Assembly: GCA_945897825.1 (NCBI GenBank)
Contig: CAMDGX010000025.1
Location: 1-53,374 of the forward strand
From: Asaia bogorensis
GTDB lineage: Bacteria > Pseudomonadota > Alphaproteobacteria > Acetobacterales > Acetobacteraceae
Length of the DNA stretch: 53,374 nt
Reading direction: 5' to 3'
The notes under the pieces were generated by a model, which worked only from the letters and a program-made list of their open reading frames with translations, was not told where the DNA came from and did not search any database. The position numbers were made by a program, and so were the translations under genes. Shown here one piece after another: positions 26,805 to 34,690 of the stretch; the stretch's first letter is position 1, and each line of letters opens with the position of its first letter.

Positions 26805-27425
26805 ATGACCAAGTCCGAGATGATCGAGGCGCTGCGCGCCGCGCGGGTGGTGCCGGTGGTGCGCACCTCGACCGCCGCCCATGCCGCGACCGCTGTGCGC
26901 TGGCTGCGCGAGGCGGGGCTGCGCATCTTCGAACTGACCATGACGATCCCCGACGCCCCGGCGCTGATCCGCGAGCTGTCCCGCGAGCCCGACCTCCTGC
27001 TCGGCGCCGGAACGGTGGCCGACGCCGCGACCGCCGAGCGGTGCCTGGCAGCCGGCGCGCGCTTCATCGTCGCCCCCTGGACCGATCCGGCGCTCGCCGC
27101 CCCCTGCCGCGCGGCGGGCGCACTGCTGATGCACGGCGCGCTGACGCCGACCGAGGTGCGTGCGGCCCTTGGCGCGGGCGCGGATGTGGTGAAGATCTTC
27201 CCGGCCTCCTCGGTGGGTGGGCCCGGCCACATCAAGGCGCTGCGCAGCGTGTTCCCCGGCGTCGATTTCTGCCCGACCGGCGGGGTCGAGCCCGGCAATG
27301 TCGCCGCCTACCTCGCCGCCGGGGCGTCCTTCGTCGGCATGGGCGGCGCGCTGGTCGACGAGAAGCGCATCGCAGCCGGCGACCGCGATGCCATCCACGC
27401 CGCCGCGCGGGCGATCCTGCCATGA
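26805..27425 (+). CDS. eda: KDPG/KDPGal aldolase
   Basis: A 206-residue class I aldolase that splits 2-keto-3-deoxy-6-phosphogluconate (or the galactonate form) to pyruvate and glyceraldehyde 3-phosphate. Glu43 in FELTMTIPDA and Schiff-base Lys130 in VVKIFPAS are the catalytic pair. GGAGGG lies at a good distance before the ATG at 26805. It overlaps the kinase gene by 4 bases, forming a KDG catabolic unit. Confidence 0.93.
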   Translation: MTKSEMIEALRAARVVPVVRTSTAAHAATAVRWLREAGLRIFELTMTIPDAPALIRELSREPDLLLGAGTVADAATAERCLAAGARFIVAPWTDPALAAPCRAAGALLMHGALTPTEVRAALGAGADVVKIFPASSVGGPGHIKALRSVFPGVDFCPTGGVEPGNVAAYLAAGASFVGMGGALVDEKRIAAGDRDAIHAAARAILP

Positions 27426-28354
27426 GCGATATCGTCTGCATGGGCGAGCCGCTGCTCGAGTTCAACCAGCAGCCGGCGGGCGCTGACGGGCGGCGGCTCT
27501 ACCTGGAAGGCTTCGGCGGCGACACCTCCAACGCCGCCGTCGCCGCCGCCCGCCAGGGCGCGCGCGTCGCCTACCTGACCGCCGTGGGCCAGGACGTGGC
27601 CGGCGACCGCTTCCTGGAATTGTGGCGCGGCGAGGGGATCGATGTCTCCGCCGTGCGCCGCTCCGCCGAACGGCCGACGGCGGTGTATTTCGTGACGCAT
27701 TCGCAGGCGGGCCATGCCTTCCTCTACTACCGCAAGGACTCGGCGGCAGCGGCGTTCGGTCCGGCGGATCTCGACGAGGCGATCGTCGCCGGCGCCAAGG
27801 TGTTCTATGCGTCCGGCATCAGCCACGGCATTTCGGCATCCGCCGCCGACGCGGTGTTCCGCGCGATGGACGTGGCGCGCGCGCATGGCGTGACAGTCGC
27901 CTACGACACCAACTACCGCTCCCGCCTGTGGCCGGCGGCGCGCGCGGCGGCGGTGATCCATGCGGCGATCGGGCGGGCGGACATCGCCTTCCCGGGGCTG
28001 GAAGATGCGCAGGCGCTGACCGGCCTGTCGGATCCCGATGTGATCGCGGATTACTACCTGCGCCTCGGCCCGCGCCTGGTGGTGCTGAAGATGGGCGCCG
28101 AGGGCGCGCTGCTGGCGACGCCCGGCACGCGGCTGCGGATTCCGCCGTTCCCCTGCACCCCGGTCGATGCCACCGGCGCCGGCGATGCGTTCTGCGGCAG
28201 TTTTCTGGCGCGCACCGTGGCCGGCGACACGGCGGAGCAGGCGGCCCGCTATGCCGCGGCGGCGGCGGCGCTGAAATGCGAGGGCTATGGCGCCGTCGCA
28301 CCGATCCCCACGGCGGCGCGGGTGCGCGCGGCGATGGAGGCGGCATGCTGGTGA
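27422..28354 (+). CDS. kdgK: 2-keto-3-deoxygluconate kinase (PfkB family)
   Basis: A 310-residue ribokinase-fold sugar kinase. GGDTSNAAVAAARQGARVAYLTAVG is the substrate end, and VDATGAGDAFCGSF carries the catalytic Asp and anion hole. Together with the aldolase in front it turns 2-keto-3-deoxygluconate to KDPG and then to pyruvate. Fructokinase is an alternative, but the aldolase context favours KdgK. Confidence 0.9.
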   Translation: MSDIVCMGEPLLEFNQQPAGADGRRLYLEGFGGDTSNAAVAAARQGARVAYLTAVGQDVAGDRFLELWRGEGIDVSAVRRSAERPTAVYFVTHSQAGHAFLYYRKDSAAAAFGPADLDEAIVAGAKVFYASGISHGISASAADAVFRAMDVARAHGVTVAYDTNYRSRLWPAARAAAVIHAAIGRADIAFPGLEDAQALTGLSDPDVIADYYLRLGPRLVVLKMGAEGALLATPGTRLRIPPFPCTPVDATGAGDAFCGSFLARTVAGDTAEQAARYAAAAAALKCEGYGAVAPIPTAARVRAAMEAACW

Positions 28355-28902
28355 CCGAGCGGCTGATGCTGCGGCCCTGGTGGGACGACGACTGGGAGCG
28401 GATGGCGGCGATCAGCGCCGATCCGGAGACGATGCGCTACTACCCGGCCCCGCTCACCCGCGAGGAGTCCGACCGCGCGATGGCGCGCATGCTGGTGCAG
28501 ACCATGCTGGACGGCTTCGGCCCCTTCGCCGTGGAGGCGCCGCGCGTCGCCCCGCTGATCGGCCGGGTCGGCGCGCGCCGGGTGAAGTCCGGCCTGCCCT
28601 GCGCCCCCTGCGTCGAGGTGGTGTGGCGCATCGGCCAGCCCTGGTGGGGCCAAGGCTACGCCACCGAGGCGGCGCGGGCGGTGATCAGCGATGTGTTCGA
28701 GGTGCACGGCGTGACCGAGGTGGTCGCTGTGACGGCGGTGGACAACCGCGCCTCGATCCGGGTGATGGAGAAACTCGGCATGGTGCGCGATGCGGCCGAG
28801 GATTTCGACCATCCCGACGTGCCGGCCGGGCATCCCCTGGCGCGGCACGTGCTGTACCGGCTGAAGCGGCCGTTGGGCGGCGTGCCGGTGTGGTCGCGCT
28901 GA
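28345..28902 (+). CDS. GNAT-family acetyltransferase
   Basis: A 185-residue RimJ/RimL-type N-acetyltransferase: MLVTERLMLRPWWDDDWERM at the start, the acetyl-CoA segment WRIGQPWWGQGYATEAARAV, and DNRASIRVMEKLGM near the end. The acceptor is unknown. It overlaps kdgK by 10 bases. Convergent with the next gene, 4 bases away. Confidence 0.9.
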   Translation: MLVTERLMLRPWWDDDWERMAAISADPETMRYYPAPLTREESDRAMARMLVQTMLDGFGPFAVEAPRVAPLIGRVGARRVKSGLPCAPCVEVVWRIGQPWWGQGYATEAARAVISDVFEVHGVTEVVAVTAVDNRASIRVMEKLGMVRDAAEDFDHPDVPAGHPLARHVLYRLKRPLGGVPVWSR

Positions 28903-28906
28903 CAGC

Positions 28907-29776
28907 CTAGCGCCGCTCGGCGGTCGCCGCCCAGGTGACGGCGGCGATCACCACCGCGCCGCCGATCAGCGTCATCGTGCCGGGGTCCTCGCGGAACACC
29001 AGCCACACCCAGACCGGCGCCAGTACCGCTTCCAGCACCGAGATCAGCCCGGCATCGGCCGACGGGATCAGGCGGATGCCGGTGGTGAACATGATCAGCG
29101 CCAGGCCCATCTGGAACACGCCGAACACGGCCAGCAGGGCCATGTCATGGGCAGGCACGGCGAACTTCGCCATCGGCGCGCTGACGATGGCCACGACGAC
29201 GATGCCCAGCAGCGTCGCCTCGGTGGTCGGCACGTTGCGTTCCATGCGGGCGAGGACGACGGTCAGCGCGTAGGTAAGCCCCATGCCCGCCGAGATCAGG
29301 TTGCCCCAGAACCTTCCGGCATCGCCGGAGGACGACACGATCAGGCCGACGCCGAGCATCGACAGCGCGATCGCCGCACCGGTGCGGCGGCTGACGCGTT
29401 CGCGCAGGAACAGCCAGGCGAGCACCGCGGCGAACAGCGGGGCGGCCGCCTGAAACACCAGCACGGCGGCCACGGTGGTGAGCGCGAGCGCGTTGATGAA
29501 GCAGATCATCGAGATGGCGAAGCACAGCCCCATCGCGACGCCAACCCGCCCGAGGCGGCGGAAACCGTCCAGCATGGCGCGGCCGTCGCGCAGGGCGAGG
29601 TAGGCGACGAGGCTGAAGCCGGCGAAGATGGAGCGCCAGAACAGCGTGGTCCAGGGGTCGACCTCCACCCATCGGGCCAGCACGCCGGCGCTGCTCCAGA
29701 TGACGATCGCGCCGGTGACGAGCAGGGCGCCGCGGCGGTAGTCCGCCGCGGACACGGGATGGACGGCGGCGGACAT
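28907..29776 (-). CDS. EamA/DMT-family transporter
   Basis: A 289-residue inner-membrane exporter or permease with ten predicted helices in two EamA repeats (first LLVTGAIVIWSSAGVLARW, second starting near SAGMGLTYALTVVLARM). Substrate unknown; such proteins often export amino acids or small metabolites. The ATG at 29776 follows the dehydrogenase stop by 11 bases, so it is probably co-transcribed with it. Confidence 0.9.
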   Translation of the reverse strand: MSAAVHPVSAADYRRGALLVTGAIVIWSSAGVLARWVEVDPWTTLFWRSIFAGFSLVAYLALRDGRAMLDGFRRLGRVGVAMGLCFAISMICFINALALTTVAAVLVFQAAAPLFAAVLAWLFLRERVSRRTGAAIALSMLGVGLIVSSSGDAGRFWGNLISAGMGLTYALTVVLARMERNVPTTEATLLGIVVVAIVSAPMAKFAVPAHDMALLAVFGVFQMGLALIMFTTGIRLIPSADAGLISVLEAVLAPVWVWLVFREDPGTMTLIGGAVVIAAVTWAATAERR

Positions 29777-29787
29777 CGTCGCGTGTG

Positions 29788-30870
29788 CTAGCGCCAGGGT
29801 TCGATCAGGACCTTGGCGTGCTGTTCGGGGTTGGCGAGGTCGGCGAAGGCCTGCTTGACGCCATCCAGGCCGATGCGTCCGGTGATCAGGGGGGCGGCGT
29901 CCAGCCGGCCGTCGGCGATGTAAGCCAGGGTGTCGGCGAATTCCTGGGCGGTGTAGGCGAGCACGAAGGTGAGCTCGAGCTGCTTGACGATGCCGAAGAA
30001 CGGTTCGAAGCGGTCGGTCTCCATGCACACGCCGACCACGACGATGCGTGCGCCGGCGGGGGCGCCTTCCATGATCTCGTTGACCACGCCGGGAACGCCG
30101 ACGCATTCGAAGATCACGGCCGGCCGACGGCGCGGGCCGGTGCCGAACAGGGCGGCGTAGCGGCTGGGGTCGAAGCCCGCGGGGGTGATGCTGTCGGCGA
30201 GCGTGGCGTAGGGCGAGGTGGCGCGGGGGTCGATGACGATGTCCGCCCCCATGCGCCGCGCCAGCGCGCGCCGACCGGGGGAGTAGTCCGACGCGATAAT
30301 CGGGCCCACGCCGCGCATCTTGAGGGCGGCGATCACCGCCAGGCCGATCGGGCCGCAGCCGATGACGAGGGCGACGTCGTCGGGTGCGAGGCGGGCGTGG
30401 TTGACGGCGTGCACGCCGACGGCCAGCGGTTCCACCAGGGCGGCGTGGTCCGGGTTCATGCCGGGCGGCACGGGCAGCAGCATGCGTTCGGACAGCGGCA
30501 TGTATTCGGCGAAGGCACCGGGCATGTCGGGGTTGTAGCCCATGCCGATCACGTTGTTCCCGGCGATGGTCAGCGGCATGGAGGTGACCAGCGTGCCCGG
30601 CGCGAAGCGGCCCTCGGTGCCCGGGCCGTTCCGCACGATCTCGGCGACGAACTCGTGGCCGAACACCAGGTCGCGGTCGGGGTCGATGGTCCAGCGGGCG
30701 CCGCCGCGCTTGGCCAGGGCGGCGAACTGCTCGGGGAACTTGGCGGCATGGAGATCGGAGCCGCAGATGCCGCAGGCGCGGGTGCGGACCAGGACCTGGC
30801 CCTCCTCCAGCACCGGATCGGGAATTGAGTCGACGACCAGATCGCCCTTGCGGAACACGGCTGCGCGCAT
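29788..30870 (-). CDS. Zinc-dependent MDR-type dehydrogenase
   Basis: A 360-residue medium-chain dehydrogenase. Catalytic zinc ligands Cys36 in CGICGSDLH and His72 in GHEF are present, and the NAD fold starts at ALVIGCGPIGLAVIAAL. The four-Cys structural zinc loop usually found after GHE is absent. The substrate (alcohol or polyol) is unknown. The ATG at 30870 (MRAAVFRKG) is preferred over one five codons upstream. Confidence 0.9.
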   Translation of the reverse strand: MRAAVFRKGDLVVDSIPDPVLEEGQVLVRTRACGICGSDLHAAKFPEQFAALAKRGGARWTIDPDRDLVFGHEFVAEIVRNGPGTEGRFAPGTLVTSMPLTIAGNNVIGMGYNPDMPGAFAEYMPLSERMLLPVPPGMNPDHAALVEPLAVGVHAVNHARLAPDDVALVIGCGPIGLAVIAALKMRGVGPIIASDYSPGRRALARRMGADIVIDPRATSPYATLADSITPAGFDPSRYAALFGTGPRRRPAVIFECVGVPGVVNEIMEGAPAGARIVVVGVCMETDRFEPFFGIVKQLELTFVLAYTAQEFADTLAYIADGRLDAAPLITGRIGLDGVKQAFADLANPEQHAKVLIEPWR

Positions 30871-30964
30871 GGCATAACCTCCCATTCTATGGGCGCCAGC
30901 CTAGACAAGCCGTGCGATTGGGCAAGGATGGCAAGGCACCGAACCGCATGAGGACGAGGGACCG

Positions 30965-32539
30965 ATGAAACGTCGCAGCTTCCTGGCCGCTTCCGCCGCC
31001 GCGCTGGCAGCCCCCACCGTGGCGCGCGGGCAGGCGCGCAACACGCTGAAGATCATCCCGGAGGGTGACCTTGCGATCCTGGACCCGGTGTTCACGACGG
31101 CGACGGTGGCGCGCAACCATGGCTACGCGGTGTTCGACACGCTGTATGGCCAGGACGATACGTATGTGATCCGGCCGCAGATGGTGGAGGGGCATGTCGT
31201 CGAGAATGACGGCAAGCAGTGGACGCTGACGCTGCGCGAGGGGCTGAAGTTCCATGACGGCGAGCCGGTGCGCGGGCGGGACGCGGTGGCGAGCATCAGG
31301 CGGTTCTCGGCGCGCGATGCGTTCGGGCAGGCGTTGATGGCGGCGACCGACGAGTTGAGCGCGCCGGACGACCGGACGATCCGGTTCCGGCTGAACAAGG
31401 CGTTCCCGCTGCTGCCGAACGCGCTCGGCAAGACCGGCACGCCGATGCCCTGCATCATGCCGGAGCGGTTGGCGATGACCGATCCGAACCGGCAGGTGAC
31501 GGAGATGATCGGCTCCGGCCCGTTCCGCTTCAAGGCCGACGAGCGGGTGCCGGGCAGCCGGGTGGTGTACGAGAAGTTCGCCGGCTACGTGCCGCGCAAG
31601 GACGGGCCGGCGACGTTCACCGCCGGGCCGAAGGTGGCGCATTTCGACCGGGTGGAATGGCACGTGATCCCCGACGCCTCGACGGCCGTGAGTGCCCTGG
31701 TGAACGGGGAGGTGGACTGGGCGCAGAATCCGGCGACCGACCTGATGGACATGATCCGGCGCAACCAGCGGCTGGCGACGCAGCCGGATGTGATCGGCGG
31801 GATCGCGGTGATGCGGTTCAACCACCTGCTGCCGCCGTTCGACAACCCGCTGCTGCGCCGCGCGCTGCTGGGGGCGATCGACCAGGCGGAGTTCATGACG
31901 GCGGCGATGGGCGAGGACCGGAGCCTGTGGAAGGACAGGGTGGGGCTGTTCACGCCGGGGACGCCGATGGCGAGCGAGGCGGGGCTGGAGCCGCTGATCG
32001 GCGCGCGGGACCTGGCGAAGGTGCGGGCGGACATCGCGGCGAGCGGCTACAAGGGCGAGAAGATCGTCATGCTCGGGGCGGTGGACTATCCGGCGACGAA
32101 CGGGCTCGCGCTGGTGGGCAGCGACCTGTTCAAGAAGCTTGGGCTGAACGTGGACTACCAGGCGGTGGACTGGGGGACGACGATCCAGCGGCGGGCGAAC
32201 AAGGGGCCGATCGACCGGGGCGGATGGAACATCTTCTACACCTACCTGACGGGCACCAACAATTTCGACCCGGCGGCGCATCTGGGGCTGCGGGCGAACG
32301 GTGAGCGGGCGTGGTTCGGCTGGCCGGACAATCCGAAGATCGAGGCGCTGCGCGCGGCGTGGTTCGATGCAAGGGACATCCCGGCGCAGAAGCGGATCTG
32401 CGAGGAGCTGCAGGTGGAGTTCATGCGCGCGCCGGCGCATCTGCCACTGGGCTGCAACTACGGGCCGACGGCGTTCAGCCGGGGGATCACGGGCGTGCGG
32501 ATGGGCTTCCCGCAGTTCTACGACGTGCGGCGGGTCTGA
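30965..32539 (+). CDS. ABC solute-binding protein, peptide type, Tat-like signal
   Basis: A 524-residue cluster C binding protein. The signal MKRRSFLAASAAALAAPTVARG has a twin-Arg-like KRRSFL start, so Tat export is possible. Body strings include NHGYAVFDTLYG, LTLREGLKFHDGEPVRGRD and the repeating SGPFRFKADE. It stands alone, without permease or ATPase genes next to it, so it must share a transporter encoded elsewhere. A GAGGACGAGGGA stretch precedes the ATG. Confidence 0.92.
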   Translation: MKRRSFLAASAAALAAPTVARGQARNTLKIIPEGDLAILDPVFTTATVARNHGYAVFDTLYGQDDTYVIRPQMVEGHVVENDGKQWTLTLREGLKFHDGEPVRGRDAVASIRRFSARDAFGQALMAATDELSAPDDRTIRFRLNKAFPLLPNALGKTGTPMPCIMPERLAMTDPNRQVTEMIGSGPFRFKADERVPGSRVVYEKFAGYVPRKDGPATFTAGPKVAHFDRVEWHVIPDASTAVSALVNGEVDWAQNPATDLMDMIRRNQRLATQPDVIGGIAVMRFNHLLPPFDNPLLRRALLGAIDQAEFMTAAMGEDRSLWKDRVGLFTPGTPMASEAGLEPLIGARDLAKVRADIAASGYKGEKIVMLGAVDYPATNGLALVGSDLFKKLGLNVDYQAVDWGTTIQRRANKGPIDRGGWNIFYTYLTGTNNFDPAAHLGLRANGERAWFGWPDNPKIEALRAAWFDARDIPAQKRICEELQVEFMRAPAHLPLGCNYGPTAFSRGITGVRMGFPQFYDVRRV

Positions 32540-33020
32540 TAGAGTTTCGATAACGTAACAAAAATGGCATGCGTCGGCGGGACGGGCCCAGGCCCGTTCC
32601 GGCGGCGCATTGCGTAACAGCGGCCTGACGTGGCGGGTCGCGGGCGGGGCGGGGGCGTGCCGGCGGCATGCGGGCCGGGCGCGACTGATTGCGCGGTGGG
32701 CCGCGATGGGCGAGCGCGATGATGATCTCGTCGGCGCCGCGGCGGCGGGGGGACGGAAGGGGGGCGCTCGCGCTGTCGGGCGTTTCCTCCTGCAGGCCAA
32801 GGCGCATGGCGAGGGTGGGGCGGAACCGAGGCGCGCCGGTCCGGAACAGCCACGCGGGATGCGCAAGGGCATGGCCGCGGGTGGGGCGGGTGAAGAGCAG
32901 GGCGAGGAGATGGAGGAGGAGCACCTGGAGCGGACCCGGATTCCGGGCGCGGTTCTCCTGCCCGCCCGTGTGGGCGAGGGCGCGCATGGCGGCGGGCAGG
33001 GTGGAGGGGATCGGGTGCAT
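32487..33020 (-). CDS. Doubtful hypothetical protein
   Basis: A 177-codon frame on the minus strand. In its first half third codon positions are nearly all G or C while second positions are mixed, as in a gene. The protein (MHPIPSTLPAAMRALAHTGG start; LQVLLLHLLALLF hydrophobic stretch; Arg/Pro-rich rest) resembles no family I know. A TATAAA element lies only 6 bases before the ATG, so an mRNA from that promoter would be almost leaderless. It overlaps the end of the preceding gene by 53 bases. It may be real, a decayed gene or chance. Confidence 0.3.
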   Translation of the reverse strand: MHPIPSTLPAAMRALAHTGGQENRARNPGPLQVLLLHLLALLFTRPTRGHALAHPAWLFRTGAPRFRPTLAMRLGLQEETPDSASAPLPSPRRRGADEIIIALAHRGPPRNQSRPARMPPARPRPARDPPRQAAVTQCAAGTGLGPSRRRMPFLLRYRNSIRPAARRRTAGSPSARP

Positions 33021-33025
33021 GTGGT

Positions 33026-33054
33026 TTTATATCTAACGCGTGTTATCGACGCAA
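33026..33054 (-). promoter_or_regulatory. Leftward promoter with internal palindrome
   Basis: On the minus strand TTGCGT (33054-33049) and TATAAA (33031-33026) are 17 bases apart. The spacer holds TAACGCGTGTTA (33034-33045 on the plus strand), an inverted TAAC/GTTA repeat around GCGT, which could be an operator. It would drive transcription into 33020-32487. Confidence 0.35.
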
Positions 33055-33387
33055 GGGATTTTAGAAGAGCGTGGGTGTTTTTCCCGGGACCGCCTGGCCT
33101 CGATGACGAGACGGGAAAGCGGGACCCGTGCTGGCCGCCAGCGGAGGGGCGTCGGCGGTTAGTTGGTGCTTTTGCCCAAAGGGGTGCGCGGTCGTTGCTG
33201 CCCAGGACGCGCGCCTTTCCCATGCGGGTGGGTCATGGGCCGGTCGCGTGGTCATCGTGCGCGGATTGCCTCCTCCTCCGTCGGCGGTGGAAAGGAGAAA
33301 CGCCGGATCCAGAGCCATGCGGGCTTACGGCGCACTTACGTGTCGCCACGCTTGTCGGCAGTTCGCATCAGTGATAGAAGCGAAAAT
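33055..33387. other. Non-coding stretch, nothing recognised
   Basis: No frame here has both a start signal and family resemblance. Short open frames exist on both strands but have no Shine-Dalgarno and poor composition. The part after 33340 becomes AT-rich and leads into the promoter of the small gene at 33441. Confidence 0.5.
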
Positions 33388-33414
33388 ATAACATATAGAT
33401 TGAAGATATGTTAT
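33388..33414 (+). promoter_or_regulatory. AT-rich 9-bp inverted repeat at promoter
   Basis: ATAACATAT (33388-33396) and ATATGTTAT (33406-33414) are perfect inverted copies with a 9-base spacer. The right arm falls between a TTGAAG -35-like element (33400-33405) and a TAATAA -10-like element (33422-33427), so a bound dimer would block the promoter of the gene at 33441. Confidence 0.5.
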
Positions 33415-33440
33415 GTAACAATAATAAAAAAGGCAGACAC

Positions 33441-33725
33441 ATGACCTATGTAACAATATCGCACTGGACCATTTCCGAGTGGAACGACGCGATGGAGGCC
33501 ACTGCACGGGAGACCTTCATCCCGATGATTATGGCGGCCGGCGCGTCGAGCACGCGTATGGTGCGGACGGGCGGGCAGACCATGAGTGTCGTGACCGAAT
33601 ACGACACCGCCGGGAAGGCGGCGACGGCGCAGGCGAGGATTGCGGAGATTCGGGCGAAGGCCACGAAGGACCTTCCCATGACCTTGGTCAGTGCCTCCGG
33701 CGGGGACGTGTTCGCCAGCAACTGA
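33441..33725 (+). CDS. Small hypothetical protein, possible dimeric alpha/beta barrel
   Basis: 94 residues. The pattern (MTYVTISHWTISEWNDAM, then a helix, TFIPMIMAAGASSTRMVRTGG, SVVTEYDTAGKAATAQARIAEIRAKA) looks like the ferredoxin-like ABM/EthD barrels, where two subunits form a small cavity; I give this as structural guess only. Normal GC-rich codons follow an AT-rich promoter with an inverted repeat. The ATG at 33441 is preferred over 33408, which lies inside the inverted repeat. Confidence 0.7.
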   Translation: MTYVTISHWTISEWNDAMEATARETFIPMIMAAGASSTRMVRTGGQTMSVVTEYDTAGKAATAQARIAEIRAKATKDLPMTLVSASGGDVFASN

Positions 33726-33760
33726 GCCGCGGGATCGCGGCCGCAGGCTTCCGTTCGGCG

Positions 33761-33832
33761 GAGGCCTGCGGGGCGGATGCCGCTCGCCGCGCGGGGGAGG
33801 CCTGCGGGGCGGATGCCGCTCGCCGCGCGGGG
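33761..33832 (+). repeat. 36-bp tandem repeat, two copies
   Basis: The unit starting GAGGCCTGCGGGGCGGAT is present at 33761-33796 and 33797-33832 without visible change; the next bases (GAGGA) start a third copy that breaks off. It lies just after the small gene at 33441. The length is a multiple of three, but no supported gene covers it. Confidence 0.8.
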
Positions 33833-33933
33833 GAGGATTGGCTTATGCTTATCCCCTTGGGGGCAGGGGTCTTCATGTTCCATCTGAAACACGGACGGAT
33901 TGCCGGCTGCCGTAAGCCGTGGGTGCGGCCGGC

Positions 33934-34188
33934 ATGAGCGCGGGCGGGCGATCATGGTCGGCGATTGCGGCCAGGGCGGCTGGCGCCGGTTTGCTGGCCT
34001 TGGTGGTCCTGCCGGTCGTGGTGGTCCTGGCAGTACTTGCGGTGGGGCATCTGGCGGGCGGGTGCGGGACAGGCAGTTCCGGCGGCTGCGAAATGGGGGC
34101 CGTGGCGGTGGGGATCATCGCCATCCCCGCGGGGTTCGTGCTGCGCGCTGGCGTGTCGGTGTTCCGCGACCTGTTGGGGAAGCGGTGA
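33934..34188 (+). CDS. Small membrane protein
   Basis: 84 residues, no family recognised. Two hydrophobic segments ([23 protein letters not shown] in the first half and [19 protein letters not shown] in the second) are joined by a short Cys/Gly loop ([14 protein letters not shown]) with two Cys. The end is basic (FRDLLGKR). Codon third positions are GC-rich as in neighbours. The ATG at 33934 has no clear Shine-Dalgarno. Confidence 0.55.
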   Translation: MSAGGRSWSAIAARAAGAGLLALVVLPVVVVLAVLAVGHLAGGCGTGSSGGCEMGAVAVGIIAIPAGFVLRAGVSVFRDLLGKR

Positions 34189-34245
34189 CCCGCACCCGGC
34201 ATCCGCCCCGCCGGGCGATGCGCAAAGCGGATGGATGTCTTTCTG

Positions 34246-34269
34246 CTTCTTTCTCTACAGAAAAAGAAG
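34246..34269. repeat. AT-rich hairpin element, copy 1
   Basis: CTTCTTTCTCT and AGAAAAAGAAG form an inverted repeat (one mismatch) with a 2-base spacer, 20 bases from the stop of the convergent gene at 34289. It is the same element as at 39084 and 39203. A-rich and T-rich sides suit a terminator working in both directions. Confidence 0.6.
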
Positions 34270-34288
34270 ATTCTTGCCTGCGTCCTTT

Positions 34289-34537
34289 CTATCCCCCCAC
34301 GAAAGCATTGAAGGTGATCAACGTATAGGTGTCCTTCACGCCCGCGAGGGTCTGGATTTTTTCGGTGACGAACAAGCCGGTGTCCTGGGTGGGAGCGAGG
34401 TAGAACTTGCCGAGCAGGTCGTATTGGCCGGAGGTGGAGTGGAGCTCCGAGAGTTCCTCGATGGTGTCGGCGGCCAGTTTGGCCACGCGATAGGCGGCGC
34501 CCATCTCGCACTTGATCATGACGAATATGGCGCGCAT
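34289..34537 (-). CDS. Stand-alone Lrp/AsnC ligand-binding (RAM) domain protein
   Basis: 82 residues matching only the C-terminal effector domain of Lrp/AsnC regulators, with no DNA-binding part: [34 protein letters not shown], and [13 protein letters not shown]. Such proteins form oligomers that bind amino acids and may modulate full-length Lrp members. GGAGACC stands before the ATG at 34537. Confidence 0.88.
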   Translation of the reverse strand: MRAIFVMIKCEMGAAYRVAKLAADTIEELSELHSTSGQYDLLGKFYLAPTQDTGLFVTEKIQTLAGVKDTYTLITFNAFVGG

Positions 34538-34690
34538 GGCGGGGTCTCCGGGTTGCGGGGGGAGCATAGCGCGAAGCGGGGGCGGCGCCAGCATTGGCGG
34601 ATGCCTCGCGTGGTGCTGGCGTGCTGTGCTACCCCGGTAGGCATGCTTGGTGCCGGCATTCGGGCCGGACGGTGCAGGAGGTGGCGCCCG

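Noticed and set aside
32580-32600. Hairpin ACGGGCC-CA-GGCCCGT as terminator of the binding-protein gene
   Set aside because: The stem is good but no T run follows on either strand.
30887-33223. 778-codon open frame on the minus strand
   Set aside because: Mostly antisense to the solute-binding protein gene; no motif.
33761-33832. CRISPR array
   Set aside because: The 36-bp units are directly adjacent, with no spacers between them, and no cas gene is near.
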